From: Arbacia lixula
Taxonomy: Eukaryota; Echinodermata; Echinoidea; Arbacioida; Arbaciidae
Length of the DNA stretch: 64,000 bases
Direction: 5' to 3'
NCBI GenBank assembly: GCA_963669155.1
Contig: OZ022593.1
Location: forward strand, 15,952,258-16,016,257
The translations under genes and the position numbers were made by a program. Under the pieces are notes generated by a model. That model made no database searches and was not told the origin of the DNA. It worked only from the letters and a program-made list of their open reading frames with translations. Shown piece by piece: positions 1 to 10,914 of this stretch. How positions within the stretch are numbered: the stretch's first letter is position 1; each line of letters opens with the position of its first letter.

Positions 1-166
1 TCACCAGTCTTTTGGCGAAAAATCTGTCAGAACTAGCAATACTGTTACTTGGGCATACTCCCTCATATGCCTCATAGCTTTTCTCTGAACACATTCTAGC
101 AAATTTTGAGCAAAGTTGAAATCAAAATTCCTTCCCCTTAAGTTTAAGCCATAGCTTCCCTTTAAA
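1..166 (-). CDS. Gene A, candidate exon cut by or ending at the window edge
   Basis: On the minus strand a pyrimidine-containing acceptor ending in TTACAG precedes an open frame of about 53 codons that includes the peptides GRNFDFNFAQNLLECVQRKA and REYAQVTVLLVLTDFSPKD. The frame either ends at TGG-TGA at base 1, or, more likely, those bases are a GTGA donor at positions 4 to 1, giving an exon of 5-166. It enters with one base, which matches the two bases left over by the candidate exon at 3054-3144. Mixed charged and hydrophobic composition with little low complexity argues for real coding sequence. No family recognised. Confidence 0.55.
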
Positions 167-1781
167 CTGTAATGCAGTGAGACTCGCAGGAAAGGTGTTT
201 GAATCACTCAGTATGCAGGATGCACAACACCAGACTATCAGCTTGCTCTTACAATAACAAATGATCACACGGTGTAGAGTGTGTCCTCACATACTCAATC
301 ACTCCCTTGATGTAGACTATGAAGGTCATTTAATACTATTGTATTTAAACAATAATGATGCCTACCTAATTGAGCTAGAAAAATGCGAAATCTCTGATTT
401 AGCAAAATGAGATTATGTGAAAATGAGAGTTTGGGGTTTGCTCATAATAATATATACCATAAGCTATGTCTAGTTTTATCATCTTTAAAAAGCTCACATC
501 AGCTTGAGGGAAAAACGCAAATCCTCTATTTGTGTCAAATGCTATCCACAACAGAACATGAATATTCTTCTAGCATTTCCACTGTCTGAGCAAATGGTCT
601 GTATACCAAGACTAGGCCATTAGGCCATGCTAAGGAATGAGATAGCATGAGCAGACCAAGGAGGAGAGAGTCCATCAAGCTCCAGAGTCCTCGCAAACAT
701 TCCTCCATCATTCCTTCATCGTTCCCTCCATCGTTATCATCACCGCTCCACGGCCCAGCTGCGAGGCTGTGCGTTTTGACAGCTTGCTATACGATAGCAC
801 ATTACAGACTCATTACAAACACAGATTGGTGCACACGTTTCCATCGCTCTATTGATACAGCATGCACTAATCCAGTCTACACACCTCATCTTAAGAAACC
901 TACTATCATCTTGGTTGACAGCCATGACTTAGATTTAACCATCCTGACTTTGAGCGAGAAATAGAACCTTGAAAAAAAATAACATGCACTAATCCAGTCT
1001 ATACACCTCTTTACACCTATAAACCTCATCTTTAGAATTCTGTCACTAAAATTGTGCTTTTGAGCAAGAAGTAGACCTTTTTTTAAATGGCATTAATTTA
1101 CATAAAGTAATGGTAACCAGCTTCTGCCATGAGTCCCGGTGGTAGTTTGTATATCACCCTCCACTGCTTAGCGATGTGGTTGTGTATTTCAGCAGCTTGA
1201 TGTAATTTACATCACAGAAACACATTTCAGACTCATAACAAATACATATATTGGTATAAATGCTTACTACAATCTATTGATACAGCATGTACTACCAGAA
1301 ATCCAATTTTAAGTCTCATAAAAAATATTCCGATGAAATAATCTAGTAGAAATCCACCATACTGCATCATCAAACTTCTATGAAAAACAATAAAAACAAC
1401 AAAAAGATGACATACACAATCTAAAAGAAAAAAACATGTCGCAATGCATTCATACTAATGTATCGACATGTAGCATTTGCTCATCAAGATCCAACACAAT
1501 CAAACTACTTCTGTAAACAAAATAAAGTTAGCAAATCTAGAAGATACTCATTATATGCCAACTGACAAACTAAAGGAACTGAATAATAGCTTTAGGTAAC
1601 CGTCAAAGAAATCGACTTCATCAGAATCAAGTACACTTTAGTACTCTTCAGTGAGCAATGCAGAAATAAACATGAGATTTCGCTTCACACTCAGGAACAA
1701 TGCATATTCTTATTGTTCAAACAAATCTCTTTCATAATAATACCAACAATCTGTAAATCATGCAAAGGTCCTTAGAATCAT

Positions 1782-1786
<5 letters not shown>

Positions 1787-1821
<35 letters not shown>

Positions 1822-1840
1822 TTATCTCTCTTTCTCTGCA
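1787..1840 (+). repeat. (CT)n microsatellite
   Basis: Interrupted CT/TTTCT repeat within AT-rich sequence. Confidence 0.9.
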
Positions 1841-2597
1841 AGTCAAAAATGGAACATAAGATGTAAATCTTGCATCAGAAAGTTATCCAAATATCCTCAA
1901 ATAATCTGAACCTAGATGAAGTCACCAAGAACAAGATAAGTAGAAGCCAAGAAATGCTAACAGAATATCCAGTGTAAATCTTGCATCAACAAGTTACATT
2001 TGTACCATCCCGAAAGAAGTATTTCATAATTAGTCAGGCATACTATGAAACACAAGATTGTGCACTTTCAATTTGTCAGCATGACACTGAATACACTGCA
2101 CATCTGTCAGATACTTTCAGTACAAGTAAGAATCAATATGTCAACTGATATCCCAAACCTGAGAGCAAGTTTTCATATTCATGTCAGAAGTACAGGCCAG
2201 GCATAGCTACCATCTCAATGAAATTCAATCCTGTTCCTTGGCAAATAAAATGATGTCACATTCATCGTCAAAATGTTCCTTTTTAAGAGAGTAGAATCAA
2301 TTCATTATAAATCCGCAGTGCACGATCATAGATGCAATGGCTACATATTGGATACACCCGGTATACATGTAGTTCAGCTAATGTATGTTACATTCTGTGT
2401 AGTCCTTCAAGGAAATAATTCTTCCTTCTCGGTGTATTTTTAAAGAAAATAAGGTGCATTCCCATCACTATTTCTGTATCTACACAGTGGTTATTTTACC
2501 AGGGGTCTGCCAGGTCCACAGTCCGTTATCTGAACCCTATTTGTATTCACAGCGTGGTATCTGAGGGCAACCGCTGTGAAGACAATTGTCACAACTA

Positions 2598-2663
2598 TCT
2601 CTCCCTCTCTCTCCCTCTCTCTTCCTCTCTCTCTCTCTCCCCCCCCCCCCCTCTCTCTCTCTT
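2598..2663 (+). repeat. (CT)n with C run
   Basis: CT repeat interrupted by a 10-12 base C run; source of the Arg/Glu-rich minus ORF 2491-2865. Confidence 0.9.
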
Positions 2664-3053
2664 TGTAAGCGCTAGCCTTCGCATGTGAAAACGTAAACGT
2701 TGAGGGGTCAACTAAGAGTCTGGTAGAGTGACTTCTTTTATACTTTTCAACTTGGAAATTGACTTTGAACTCACTTATGCGAGAATAATTCATGAGAGCC
2801 ACTTCTGTGCACAAGCAAAAACTAAGCACTGCAAATCTTTTCTTCATAACTAAAAAACAAAACAAAAAGGACTTAACACATATTGAGGGTCATTTAAGGG
2901 TAATTCAACAAAAATCTATTCCACCTATTTTAAATCTGTGACTAACATGTTGTAAAGTTAGCTCCAGAGTGCATACCATTACAACTAAATTTGCAGATGC
3001 AATGTCAGTTCTTTACTCCTATAAGCCTATATTCCTTGCCTGGATTTGCTCAC

Positions 3054-3144
3054 GTTTTCTCTGAAATCTGAACTGTTGCTGTAATATTTCTGCTTTTATC
3101 AAAGCAACGTTTCCTTTCAACCGGAACCACAGTAATTATCAGGA
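3054..3144 (-). CDS. Gene A, candidate internal exon (91 bp)
   Basis: Minus strand: acceptor ending GCCACAG, then 91 bases open in one frame, then AAAAC followed by GTGAGC as donor. The product includes LIITVVPVERKRCFDKSRNI and ends ..TVQISEK. It needs one carried-in base and leaves two, which fits the exon at 5-166 exactly. The pyrimidine tract of the acceptor lies rather far upstream, so the call rests on phase agreement and composition. Function unknown. Confidence 0.4.
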
Positions 3145-3817
3145 CTGTGGCACAGTATTAGATTCTTTTTGGTTGTGACAAAGGGGCAAATGGGCCTTTG
3201 TAATCATATTTTCAAGTAGCTTCCATATTATATCAACATCTAGCACGAACCTACAGACTGACAATTACAGGAATCACTTCCTAAAATCATCTGATTTCCT
3301 CTTGAAAATCTTGGTGGACGTTGCCTTTATCCACTCACTAGTTGACAAATGCTTTTATGTACTGACAAATCCATTCATAATTTTTCAATATACTGTGATC
3401 AATAATTTCTCCCTATATGTTAATCAGGTCATCATTCACAGAATACCTTGAACTACATCTTGCATTTAAGCATATTATCTTTGCATTATAAGATCCAGTT
3501 GCTCATATAATTTAAGGAGCCATTTTCTTTTTAATTGGTTGAATTTAAAGACCAATTAAATTTAAGTCATCAAAAATATGATATCACACAGCGGAACGAT
3601 TCCCTTGGCATAGCAAAATTGTGCACTACCAGCAGAGTTTGCTGAAGCAAGGTCGCATTCTCAAGGAAATAGTTAGGAAAGAAATTAAACAGTAATGATG
3701 AGAGCCACACATATCACATGTAATTTGACACATTTATTATAAAGATGAAGGAGTTTTGACATTCTCCATATGTCATATAGCAGAAATGTGTCCCATAATG
3801 CACTATGCACCATTCTC

Positions 3818-4210
3818 TTAAAGGGAGTATACTGCTTTGGGAAGACAAAAAGCCTTCAAAAGGTGATCGTGAGCAATGTTCTTGCCAATGGTCTTAAATT
3901 CATGTATTGTCCATATCATTGTCCATATCATAGCATTAGAAACTTGCTGAAAGTTATGTGCCCCAAAATTATCCACATTTGGACTAATTAGTGATTAAAT
4001 CACAAACCCTCAAATTGTTTGGGCCGAACATTTCGAGGAATTGTGATTTAATCACTAGTTATTCCACACGTGGATCATATGAGGGCAAATAACTTTCAGC
4101 AAGTTCGTAAAATTGACAATACGTGAATTTAAGACCATTGGCAAGAACATTCTTACGATCACCTTTTGAAGGCCTTTTTTTGTCTTCCCAGTACGGTATA
4201 TTCCCTTTAA
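3818..4210. mobile_element. Hairpin-type miniature element with TTAA ends
   Basis: A 385-bp near-complete inverted repeat (3822-4206) begins AGGGAGTATACTG and ends CGGTATATTCCCT, flanked by TTAA on both sides. The arms share segments such as AGACCATTGGCAAGAACAT in opposite orientation, around a loop near 3990-4035. No coding capacity. TTAA duplication is the piggyBac signature, although TTAA is itself a palindrome and could be part of the terminus. Confidence 0.75.
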
Positions 4211-4328
4211 TAATGGTTATAATTGATCATCTATGTTGAACCAGAGAGGTGGCAGAGACCCACCTCTTTGGTCTAACTGATAATATACAGTGGTCAGTGA
4301 CAGGTACATCATGCCCAGAAAATAGAGT

Positions 4329-4605
4329 CAAACCTGTCTACAAAGACCACTTTTTATAAAGACTACTGTTTACAAAGACCACTGTCTAAAAATAACACTG
4401 TCCATAAGGACCACTGTTTACAAAAACTACCGCCAAAAAAGACCACTGTTTATAAGGACCACTGTTTACATGGACCCCCTGTCTATAAAGACCCCTTACC
4501 TTGATTCCCTTTGAAGCAGTTAGCATGCACCAGTACCTGTATATAAAGACTACTTGCCCATAAACACCACCGCTTTCTTTGGGGTAGTCTTTATAAACAG
4601 GTTCA
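4329..4605. mobile_element. Miniature element built of AAAGACCAC repeats
   Basis: The termini are inverted (TCAAACCTGTCTACAAAGAC and the complement of GTCTTTATAAACAGGTTCAA), and the left half is a tandem of degenerate 18-20 bp units containing ACCACTGTTTAYAARG. The unit is an extension of the terminal repeat sequence, so the array may have grown from the terminus. Confidence 0.6.
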
Positions 4606-4620
4606 ACTGCCAAACTAAAG

Positions 4621-5089
4621 GGGCGTCTTCATTAGCTCGAGCTGGGCAAAATAGCGAGCTTGTTCTGATCGGGCTAGCTAGCCAGATCACGAAATAGCTA
4701 GCTATTTGCGTCTTCATTAGCCAGATCAGGCAAAATAGCTCGCTATTTGGTCGAGAAAATTTCCCAAGAAATCTTGGGCTAGATGGAGCTAGCTCGGAGT
4801 GTCTTCATTCGCCTGAAAATTTCTCGATCCCGGCATGCATCTGCCAACACGAGGCATTGTTTACGTATTAGGTTTTTACACGTGCGTGAATGCAAGCTCA
4901 CAAACGAAGCCATGCTGCCGTAGCCTATTCCCGTCGCACACTGCTGCTATGTGCGAACTCGGGATAATTTATGCAACCCGAGTATCCCGAGTTTCGAGCT
5001 AATGAAGACGCTATTGTAACTTCAGGCTAGTTCCCCGGATCAGGAAAATAGCTCGCTATTTCGTCTGATCGGGCTAATGAAGACGCACC
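4621..5089. mobile_element. GTCTTCATT miniature element, copy 1 (full length)
   Basis: About 470 bp, from GGGCGTCTTCATTAGC to GCTAATGAAGACGCACC. The terminal motif GTCTTCATT recurs internally at about 4709 and 4801 and, inverted, near 5003. AAATAGCTCGCTATTT half-palindromes are scattered inside. Target duplication not resolved. Confidence 0.7.
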
Positions 5090-5929
5090 TACAGAGGCTC
5101 TCCTTGTGTTCAGCACCAGACGTGACCTTTGGAAGTATAACAACACACCCACCATCATGTGTCATGTGTCAAACATTACATTGGCTCTCCAAACACAGAT
5201 GGGATATTGGCACAGGTTGGATTTAAGATACTTTGACACTTGATACATGTCACATGACGGTCATGTGACCGTGAGAATGCAAAGGCAATTCCATACCCCA
5301 TCATCAACCATCAGCTTTTTTTTTTCTTTTTCTATTATGCATATGCCATTAACAGTTCATTAACTGAAACTGCAAAATCATTCTGTATCATGTCAATGCC
5401 ATTAACAGTTCATCAAGAACGGACTGCAAAACTAACCAGAGAAAAGAATCGTAATCCAATATCTAATATCCAAGTACTTTCCCAGGGTTATTTTCAAGTT
5501 GAATTCATGTACCAAGCACACACACATACACGCTGAAGTCCATCCGCTTGCCCGTCTTAGTTGTCAATCACGCTGTGGTCCCACATATACATCATCGGTG
5601 TAATCATAATCAATCAGATGGTTTTTCATTGTGGCGTCGTTTTGTCAGACTGGCACCTCTGACACATCTCAAAATTAAAAAAAAAACAGTCAACAAAAAC
5701 AGCCGATAAAGCCTATGAAAAATACACTTACACAGAACACAGCTGCAAAATCATGCATAACTCCTCGTGTTTATGCAATGCTTGGTTTTAATGTTAGCAG
5801 AAGTGATCATTTATCACCATATACTCCAAGACATTCCAATATATACCAGTTAAAGGAAAACGCAGGTGTTATCAAAAGCTTCCAAGGAAATCCAACATTG
5901 CTGCAAAAACACACAATATCACATATCAC

Positions 5930-6042
5930 CTGGCAAGGACAACTATGGAAGTGTCCGTTAACAGTTGACATGTACATCAAACTGTCAGTCCATAATCTTG
6001 ATATCACTTTGAACTCAAATTCAAAATTGACGTTCTTAACAA
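5930..6042 (-). CDS. Gene A, internal exon (113 bp)
   Basis: Minus strand: a pyrimidine-rich acceptor (..TCCTTGACTACTCCAG), 37 open codons, and the strong donor context CCAG followed by GTGATATG. The peptide contains NVNFEFEFKVISRLWTDSLM and ends in HFHSCPCQ, with two cysteines close together. It takes in two bases and ends in phase 0. The opposite strand is also open here (5715-6098), but that frame has no matching splice signals. The join to the exon at 3054-3144 is not in phase, so at least one exon between them is missing from this annotation. Confidence 0.55.
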
Positions 6043-6385
6043 CTGGAGTAGTCAAGGACACATTGAAATATATGTGCAGCAGATGCAAATACAGGTAATA
6101 ACACGCTCAGAGGCAGGGGTACAATAAGTATTATCCCAGTGACAGTGCTTGCAGGTATGCGACAGCGGGTTGGAGTGTGGAAGTGGAGCGTAGCGGCAAT
6201 AGGATGAGCAGAGATAGGATGGGACTGGATGCTACCAGCATGACTAGATATCAGTGATGTTTTGGTCCTGGGTTGGTTATGCGTGACGGTGATGGGATGG
6301 GGGAGGGTGGAGGGTGGGAGGGGAGGGGATGAGTTGGCTCTGTCTATCACGAGGATTGCTTGGCCCTGGGTGCTGAATTTGATCA

Positions 6386-6416
6386 GCCTTTCTCTCTCTT
6401 TCTCTCTCTCTCTATC

Positions 6417-6475
<59 letters not shown>

Positions 6476-6857
6476 GTCTCTCTCTCTCTATCTCTCTCTC
6501 CCTCTCTCTCTCTCTTTCTATCTCTCTCTCTCTCTCTCTCTCTCCCCCTTCTCTCTTTCTGTCTTCCTCTCTCTCTGTCTCTCTTTGTCTCTCTGTTTCT
6601 CTCTGCCTCTATGCCTCTCTCCGTCTCTCTGTCTCTCTATGTCTCTCTCTCTCTCTGTCTCTCTCTGCCTCTCTGCTCTCTATGTCTCTCTGTCTCTCTT
6701 TCTCTTTGTGTGTTTCTGTCTTTCTCAATGGTGTCATCTTCCTCTGGCACTCAATCTTGCTGTCCCTCCGCATTTCCCTCTGTCTATTTTTCTTGATTCA
6801 CTTTCATATGTACTGTATCTATTTTTCCTCTCTTTCTTCCATTGTCTTTATTCCCTT

Positions 6858-6920
<63 letters not shown>

Positions 6921-7405
6921 TGTCTATCTCTCTCTCTCTCTCCTTTTCTGCTGTTCCTCACTCTTGCTTTTTTCCCTCTAACATACATCTCTTTCTTTCC
7001 TTTTCTCTCTGTATCTTGCCTCCTCCTCCTTCTCCTCTTCCTCAATTACCCCAGCCTCCTTACATATACCATCTCTCATCGCCCATTGGTAGGTAATCAT
7101 TTCCTCTTTCTGGTCCTCTCCCTCTCTTTAATCCTCAGAGAACTAAGGAACTCCCCATCTCTCCCTTCCTCTCCCCTCCCTCACCCCTCCCCCCTCCCCA
7201 CCCTCCCTTCTCTCTCTCTCATCCTCCCTCCATCTCCCTCTGCCTTCTTGCCTTCTCTCTCCCTCTCTCAGCTCTTTCTTTCCCTATCTTCCTCTTTCTG
7301 TTCTCACTCATTGTATTTCTCTCTCCCTCCCTCCCTCCCTCACCCCTTCTTCCCCTCCTCACCCCTTCTTCCCCTCCTCACCCTTCTCTCCCTCCTCTCT
7401 GACTG
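6386..7405 (+). repeat. One-kilobase CT-rich (homopyrimidine) tract
   Basis: (CT)n, (CTCTGT)n and CCTCCC blocks, with short unique patches near 6720-6850. It includes an almost pure (CT)n at 6860-6907. Overlapping poly-Ser/Leu ORFs (6262-7511) are artefacts. It is GA-rich on the sense strand of gene A and lies between candidate exons. Confidence 0.9.
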
Positions 7406-7432
7406 GGTCAGATTTCTCTCAGCCCCTGACAC

Positions 7433-7538
7433 TGCATGCCACAGGGGACAATCATCAATCTGTAGTCTATTCCCCGGGCACTTGCTATTTTCTTTTCCAT
7501 GTCACTGGTGACCGAAAGCATGACCAGGGTGCGATACC
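7433..7538 (-). CDS. Gene A, candidate internal exon with uncertain 3' end
   Basis: Minus strand: acceptor AAATTACAG, then an open frame containing YRTLVMLSVTSDMEKKIASA and RGIDYRLMIVPCGMQ before a stop at about 7408. The donor is uncertain: GCA followed by GTGTCAG gives the coordinates used here, while GCAA followed by GTGCCC would end the exon at 7482. The second choice leaves one base and would join in phase to the exon at 5930-6042. The exon abuts a long CT-rich tract, so the intron after it begins in simple repeat. Confidence 0.45.
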
Positions 7539-7539
7539 C

Positions 7540-9460
7540 TGTAATTTCATACATGCTAGCTCAACATAAATCAAACCATGTCTTCCTTTCACCAGAGCTT
7601 CATGGTATTGCAAGCAGAAAATTGAACCCATGCTGGAGTTTCATATCTAAACATGATTTATTCATACAATAAAGTTTCAATATTGTTTCTCTTCTTGCTG
7701 AGCTCAAGTATGTGTTGATCAAAATTGTTATTGAGAACCTTCATGCTTTCTGCTGAGACAGCATTTCGTTCAGCGATGAAAAACTCAAAATCAAAGGAAT
7801 AACAGGAAAATTTGGTTTGAAGGGCAAATCATTGAAAGTGATGTGCATTCATCACACTCAAACCAATAAAAATATTTCTTGCATGCAAAATGTAATTATG
7901 GCAATGAAAAGATTTCCTTTATCATGCATGCACAATAAGCATGACATATTTATCATGGTTTTCTAGCGTGACATGATAATACAATGGACGGATAATTTCC
8001 CATCTTCCATGAAATATGTTGCATAATCAAATCAAGTCATAGAATCTTGCGAAAATCTGAATTTCACACACTCCTTGCACTGCACTTGTGACATTAGATC
8101 TTCTACTATATTTGCACAGAGAAAAGTGGAATATGTCAAGAACCTTGAAAATGAAAGAGGCATTCAAATACAACCAAACTGGCAGCCATTCACTTCACCT
8201 ATTATCTATTCTCCACATGTGAGCATCTGTATCTAGTGTAGTAGTCACTGCGTACAGCTTGATCAATTACCCTTTACCAGAGAATCAAACGGAAGCAAAC
8301 TGATGGTGAATGAATTCATTTGAAGTAGAGAGTAATTGAGTTTTCTTGGCTTGGTGTGTGCGTGTGAGGAATGAAGTTATAAGTACCCTTCCCATGTTTT
8401 AAAGGTTGGTAGCAATGCGTGGGTGCAAATTAAAGGCATCCTTTGCTTCTTGTTGGTCATAGCTTCATCTAAATTCTTCTCCTGCTCGGAGTAATTTAAT
8501 AAAGATATTTCTTTAATCATTCGTCACAGTATGGAGAAATTCAAGTTTCCAAAATGAGTCATTAATTGAGGTTTGCGTGCATTTCTGTTCAGTAGCAATA
8601 ACCACCAAATCCCTCTATCATAAAGTGTTATTTCAGTAATATCACAGGCTCTTTTAAAGTAAGTATCATATCAACCTATCAAAAATGTAATACATGATAT
8701 TTCAGGTGAGTTTTTCACAATAGAATCTAACCTCTTCACGAAGTTCAAGTTCTAGTTCTTAATGAAGGATGCCCAAGCAAAAGGTCTTTCAACTCAGGTT
8801 CTTAGCTTGTTACCTATGTGGGAATTAGGCCGCGCTGATGCTCGATGCCACTCCCAAAGATTAAAGAAGAATCAAAGACACAATAGGATTATCACAAATG
8901 GTGCTAACCTCCATACCAATGCTACCTCAAGCATTTGTCATAATGGATGGTTTCTGTTCCTGTTTAGTCCTTTAATCTCTCTTATCAGCTAGGATTATAG
9001 CTTCTTTCCAGGCATAAAATCTCATTACCGCAACCCCCCTGGTTTCCACGGTAACACTACCACTGCTGACTTCATCATCGCATATGGTATATTACCATAG
9101 CAACCATGTCTGTGATATTTTCTGCCTCTGTCTTTCTCATTCTCTCACTCTGTCTCACCCCTCTCTCTGTCTGTATCTATTTTCTCTCTTATTCCCCCCT
9201 CATCTCTCTTTTGGTTTCTCTCTCTGTATATGAATGTCTCTCTAATTTCCATCTCCTTTACGTACCTGTTTCTGTTTCTCTTTGTCAATTTTGCCGTCTC
9301 TTTTTCTGTTGGTCTCTGTTTTGGTCTTTGTCTGTCTATCAGCAGGTCTGTCACTCTCCCTCTTTTCCCCCCTCTCTGTCTCCTTTCTCTTAATTACTGT
9401 TCATTACATTCCCACTACTGTCGGGTGCTGTTCTGTCTATCAACGTGGAACATGAATGTT
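7540..9460. other. Presumed intron, unique AT-rich sequence
   Basis: No convincing exon. A CT-rich, T-rich patch (9106-9400) generates overlapping ORFs on both strands. A 37-bp segment near 8830-8870 has splice-like ends on the minus strand but is too short to claim. Confidence 0.4.
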
Positions 9461-9462
9461 AA

Positions 9463-9544
9463 ATAACTCCCTCAGTACCAAAGCCAGGAAAAGCCCATTC
9501 ACTATTCACACATTTCAGGGATCCTTTGTACAGAGAGGATTAAT
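9463..9544. repeat. TTAA-bounded short palindromic unit
   Basis: About 80 bp from AACTCCCTCAGTACCAAAGCC to CAGAGAGGATTAA. Member of the dispersed family described under findings. Confidence 0.55.
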
Positions 9545-9667
9545 GTGGATATATTATTAGTACAGCACAGTAATGTGGTGCATCAAACTTTGTCAATTGT
9601 ATATGACATTCGCCTTTAGTCACCAAAATCATGGCTCCTTCATCATCATGTTTGTTCCATGGTTCAC

Positions 9668-9765
9668 CTGGAATTATCTGTTGAAGACAAGGTTGCACGC
9701 CAACCTTCGCAATCTCTTGGGCACACATACTTTAAACACACCAATGTGGTTTCCATAGATTGGGA
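9668..9765 (-). CDS. Gene A, ambiguous candidate exon
   Basis: Minus strand: acceptor AACACTTTAG and donor CCAG followed by GTGAACC enclose 98 bases open in phase 0 (SQSMETTLVCLKYVCPRDCE..), compatible with the phase 0 end of the exon at 9928-10166. An overlapping alternative uses an acceptor in CTTCAACAG (first exon base about 9677) and reads PGEPWNKHDDEGAMILVTKG to a TAA at about 9540. Both readings are free of stops over their length and both have protein-like composition, so the segment is probably exonic but the frame is unresolved. Confidence 0.35.
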
Positions 9766-9927
9766 CTAAAGTGTTTAAAGAACCCTACTTGAAATTTAGC
9801 AATCCATATCATACCACTCAAAATAACTTTTCAGTTCTTTTCTTGGGAGGGAAGTTTTAACACACTTTTCTCTTCCATTCTCCATGTTTTGGTGGTTTTT
9901 TTTTCTTCAAAATTGTTTTTTTTTTAC

Positions 9928-10166
9928 CTGAAAAAGGGCTCCCATGAATAAAGAAGAATTAGATGCAATGTGAACACACGGCCTATACTCCTGAGTTGAG
10001 GTCCAATGTATTTTCCCTCCAACCTTCATGTGGGCTTGGGAAATGATTATCGCTTCTCCATGCTGCTCAACCATCTGTTTTTTGCTGACTGAATCAGGAT
10101 TTTCCTCCTCAAAAATCCTCCTTCTGCTCCTTGGCTGAAGTTTGATATCCTTCACAGCAGTCCTAC
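9928..10166 (-). CDS. Gene A, internal exon (239 bp)
   Basis: Minus strand: acceptor ending ATGTCAG, 79 open codons, donor TTTCAG followed by GTAAAA. The peptide starts with a basic stretch (KLQPRSRRRIFEEENPDS), then KKQMVEQHGEAIIISQAHMK, and ends SNSSLFMGALFQ. It enters with two bases, which complete the single base left by the exon at 10511-10697 as an AGT serine codon, and it ends in phase 0. Matched splice signals and a phase match with its neighbour make this one of the firmest exons in the window. No domain recognised; the basic cluster could be a surface loop or a localisation signal. Confidence 0.75.
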
Positions 10167-10329
10167 CTGACATTAAATGACTTGTTCATTATAATCTCAT
10201 TTGATGTTACATGTCATTATTCTCTCTCAACTTGTCAAGATGTATTAAACATGAAGAGGGTCAAGGAATCACATTCTTTGTTGTTCTAGGCCACATTGCA
10301 CATACTTTTTTTTTTAGATGTGTGTAATC

Positions 10330-10380
10330 TTTTACTGATTCTCTCTCTTCTCCCTCCTTCTTTCTCTCTCCTCTCTCCCT

Positions 10381-10424
<44 letters not shown>

Positions 10425-10505
10425 CTTTTTTTTTCTCCCTCTCTCCCTCCCTCCCTCCCTCTCTCCTTCTCCCCCCTCTCCCCCTCTCTCCCTCTCTCTC
10501 AATCC
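10330..10505 (+). repeat. CT-rich tract
   Basis: CT, CCCT and CCCTC repeats directly adjoining the donor of the exon at 10511-10697. Confidence 0.9.
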
Positions 10506-10510
10506 CTCAC

Positions 10511-10697
10511 TGTTCTTCCATGACCACAAGTCCCATGCCCATAGTTTGACACTTTCTACTAATATATCCTTTAAAGCACTACTACAACATCCAGAATATA
10601 AGCACTCCCGTATCACAGTCACTGCTTCATCATCAATGAAAACCCAATCATCTGCTTTTTGGAGCGTATATCCTCTCTCAAAGTGCAAGCGAATAAC
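10511..10697 (-). CDS. Gene A, internal exon (187 bp)
   Basis: Minus strand: acceptor ACATGCAG, 62 codons plus one base, donor AAGAACA followed by GTGAGG. The peptide begins VIRLHFERGYTLQKADDWVF, continues IDDEAVTVIRECLYSGCCSS and ends in a tryptophan-rich LWAWDLWSWKN. It starts in phase 0, which is how the exon at 27335-27391 ends, so direct joining across a 16.6-kb intron is possible. A CT-rich tract begins immediately after the donor; on the sense strand that is a GA-rich intron start. Family not recognised; the aromatic, acidic composition looks like a folded globular domain. Confidence 0.7.
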
Positions 10698-10914
10698 CTG
10701 CATGTTATACCAATAGACTTGTTTTGATTATCACGCACACAGTTTGATGGAAGCCTCCTGATTATAAGCGACAAATTCATCGTAATTCTTGGAGATTTGA
10801 AATAGCCATCAGCCGCTTAATGAGAAGCACATGGTGTGGCTTTCTGTGAATTCTTGGTCTTAAAGAAAGCCAGCCTACTTAGAAGCTCTGCTCTTCGTGG
10901 GGGTAATTACTTGT

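Larger units (their letters stand above)
167..3053. other. Presumed intron, mostly unique AT-rich sequence
   Basis: Apart from the two CT tracts listed and a short plus ORF at 647-964 with no splice support, nothing recognisable. Two loosely similar copies of a CACTAATCCAGTCTA-containing segment occur near 865 and 988. Confidence 0.5.

Noticed and set aside
5715-6098. Plus ORF of 127 codons
   Set aside because: Starts with ATG and is fairly long, but has no splice or promoter support, and the opposite strand has matched acceptor, donor and phase over 5930-6042.
6262-7511. Long plus-strand ORFs of 239 and 383 codons rich in Ser and Leu
   Set aside because: They are translations of a CT repeat with period two, open in several frames at once; no start context or splice support.
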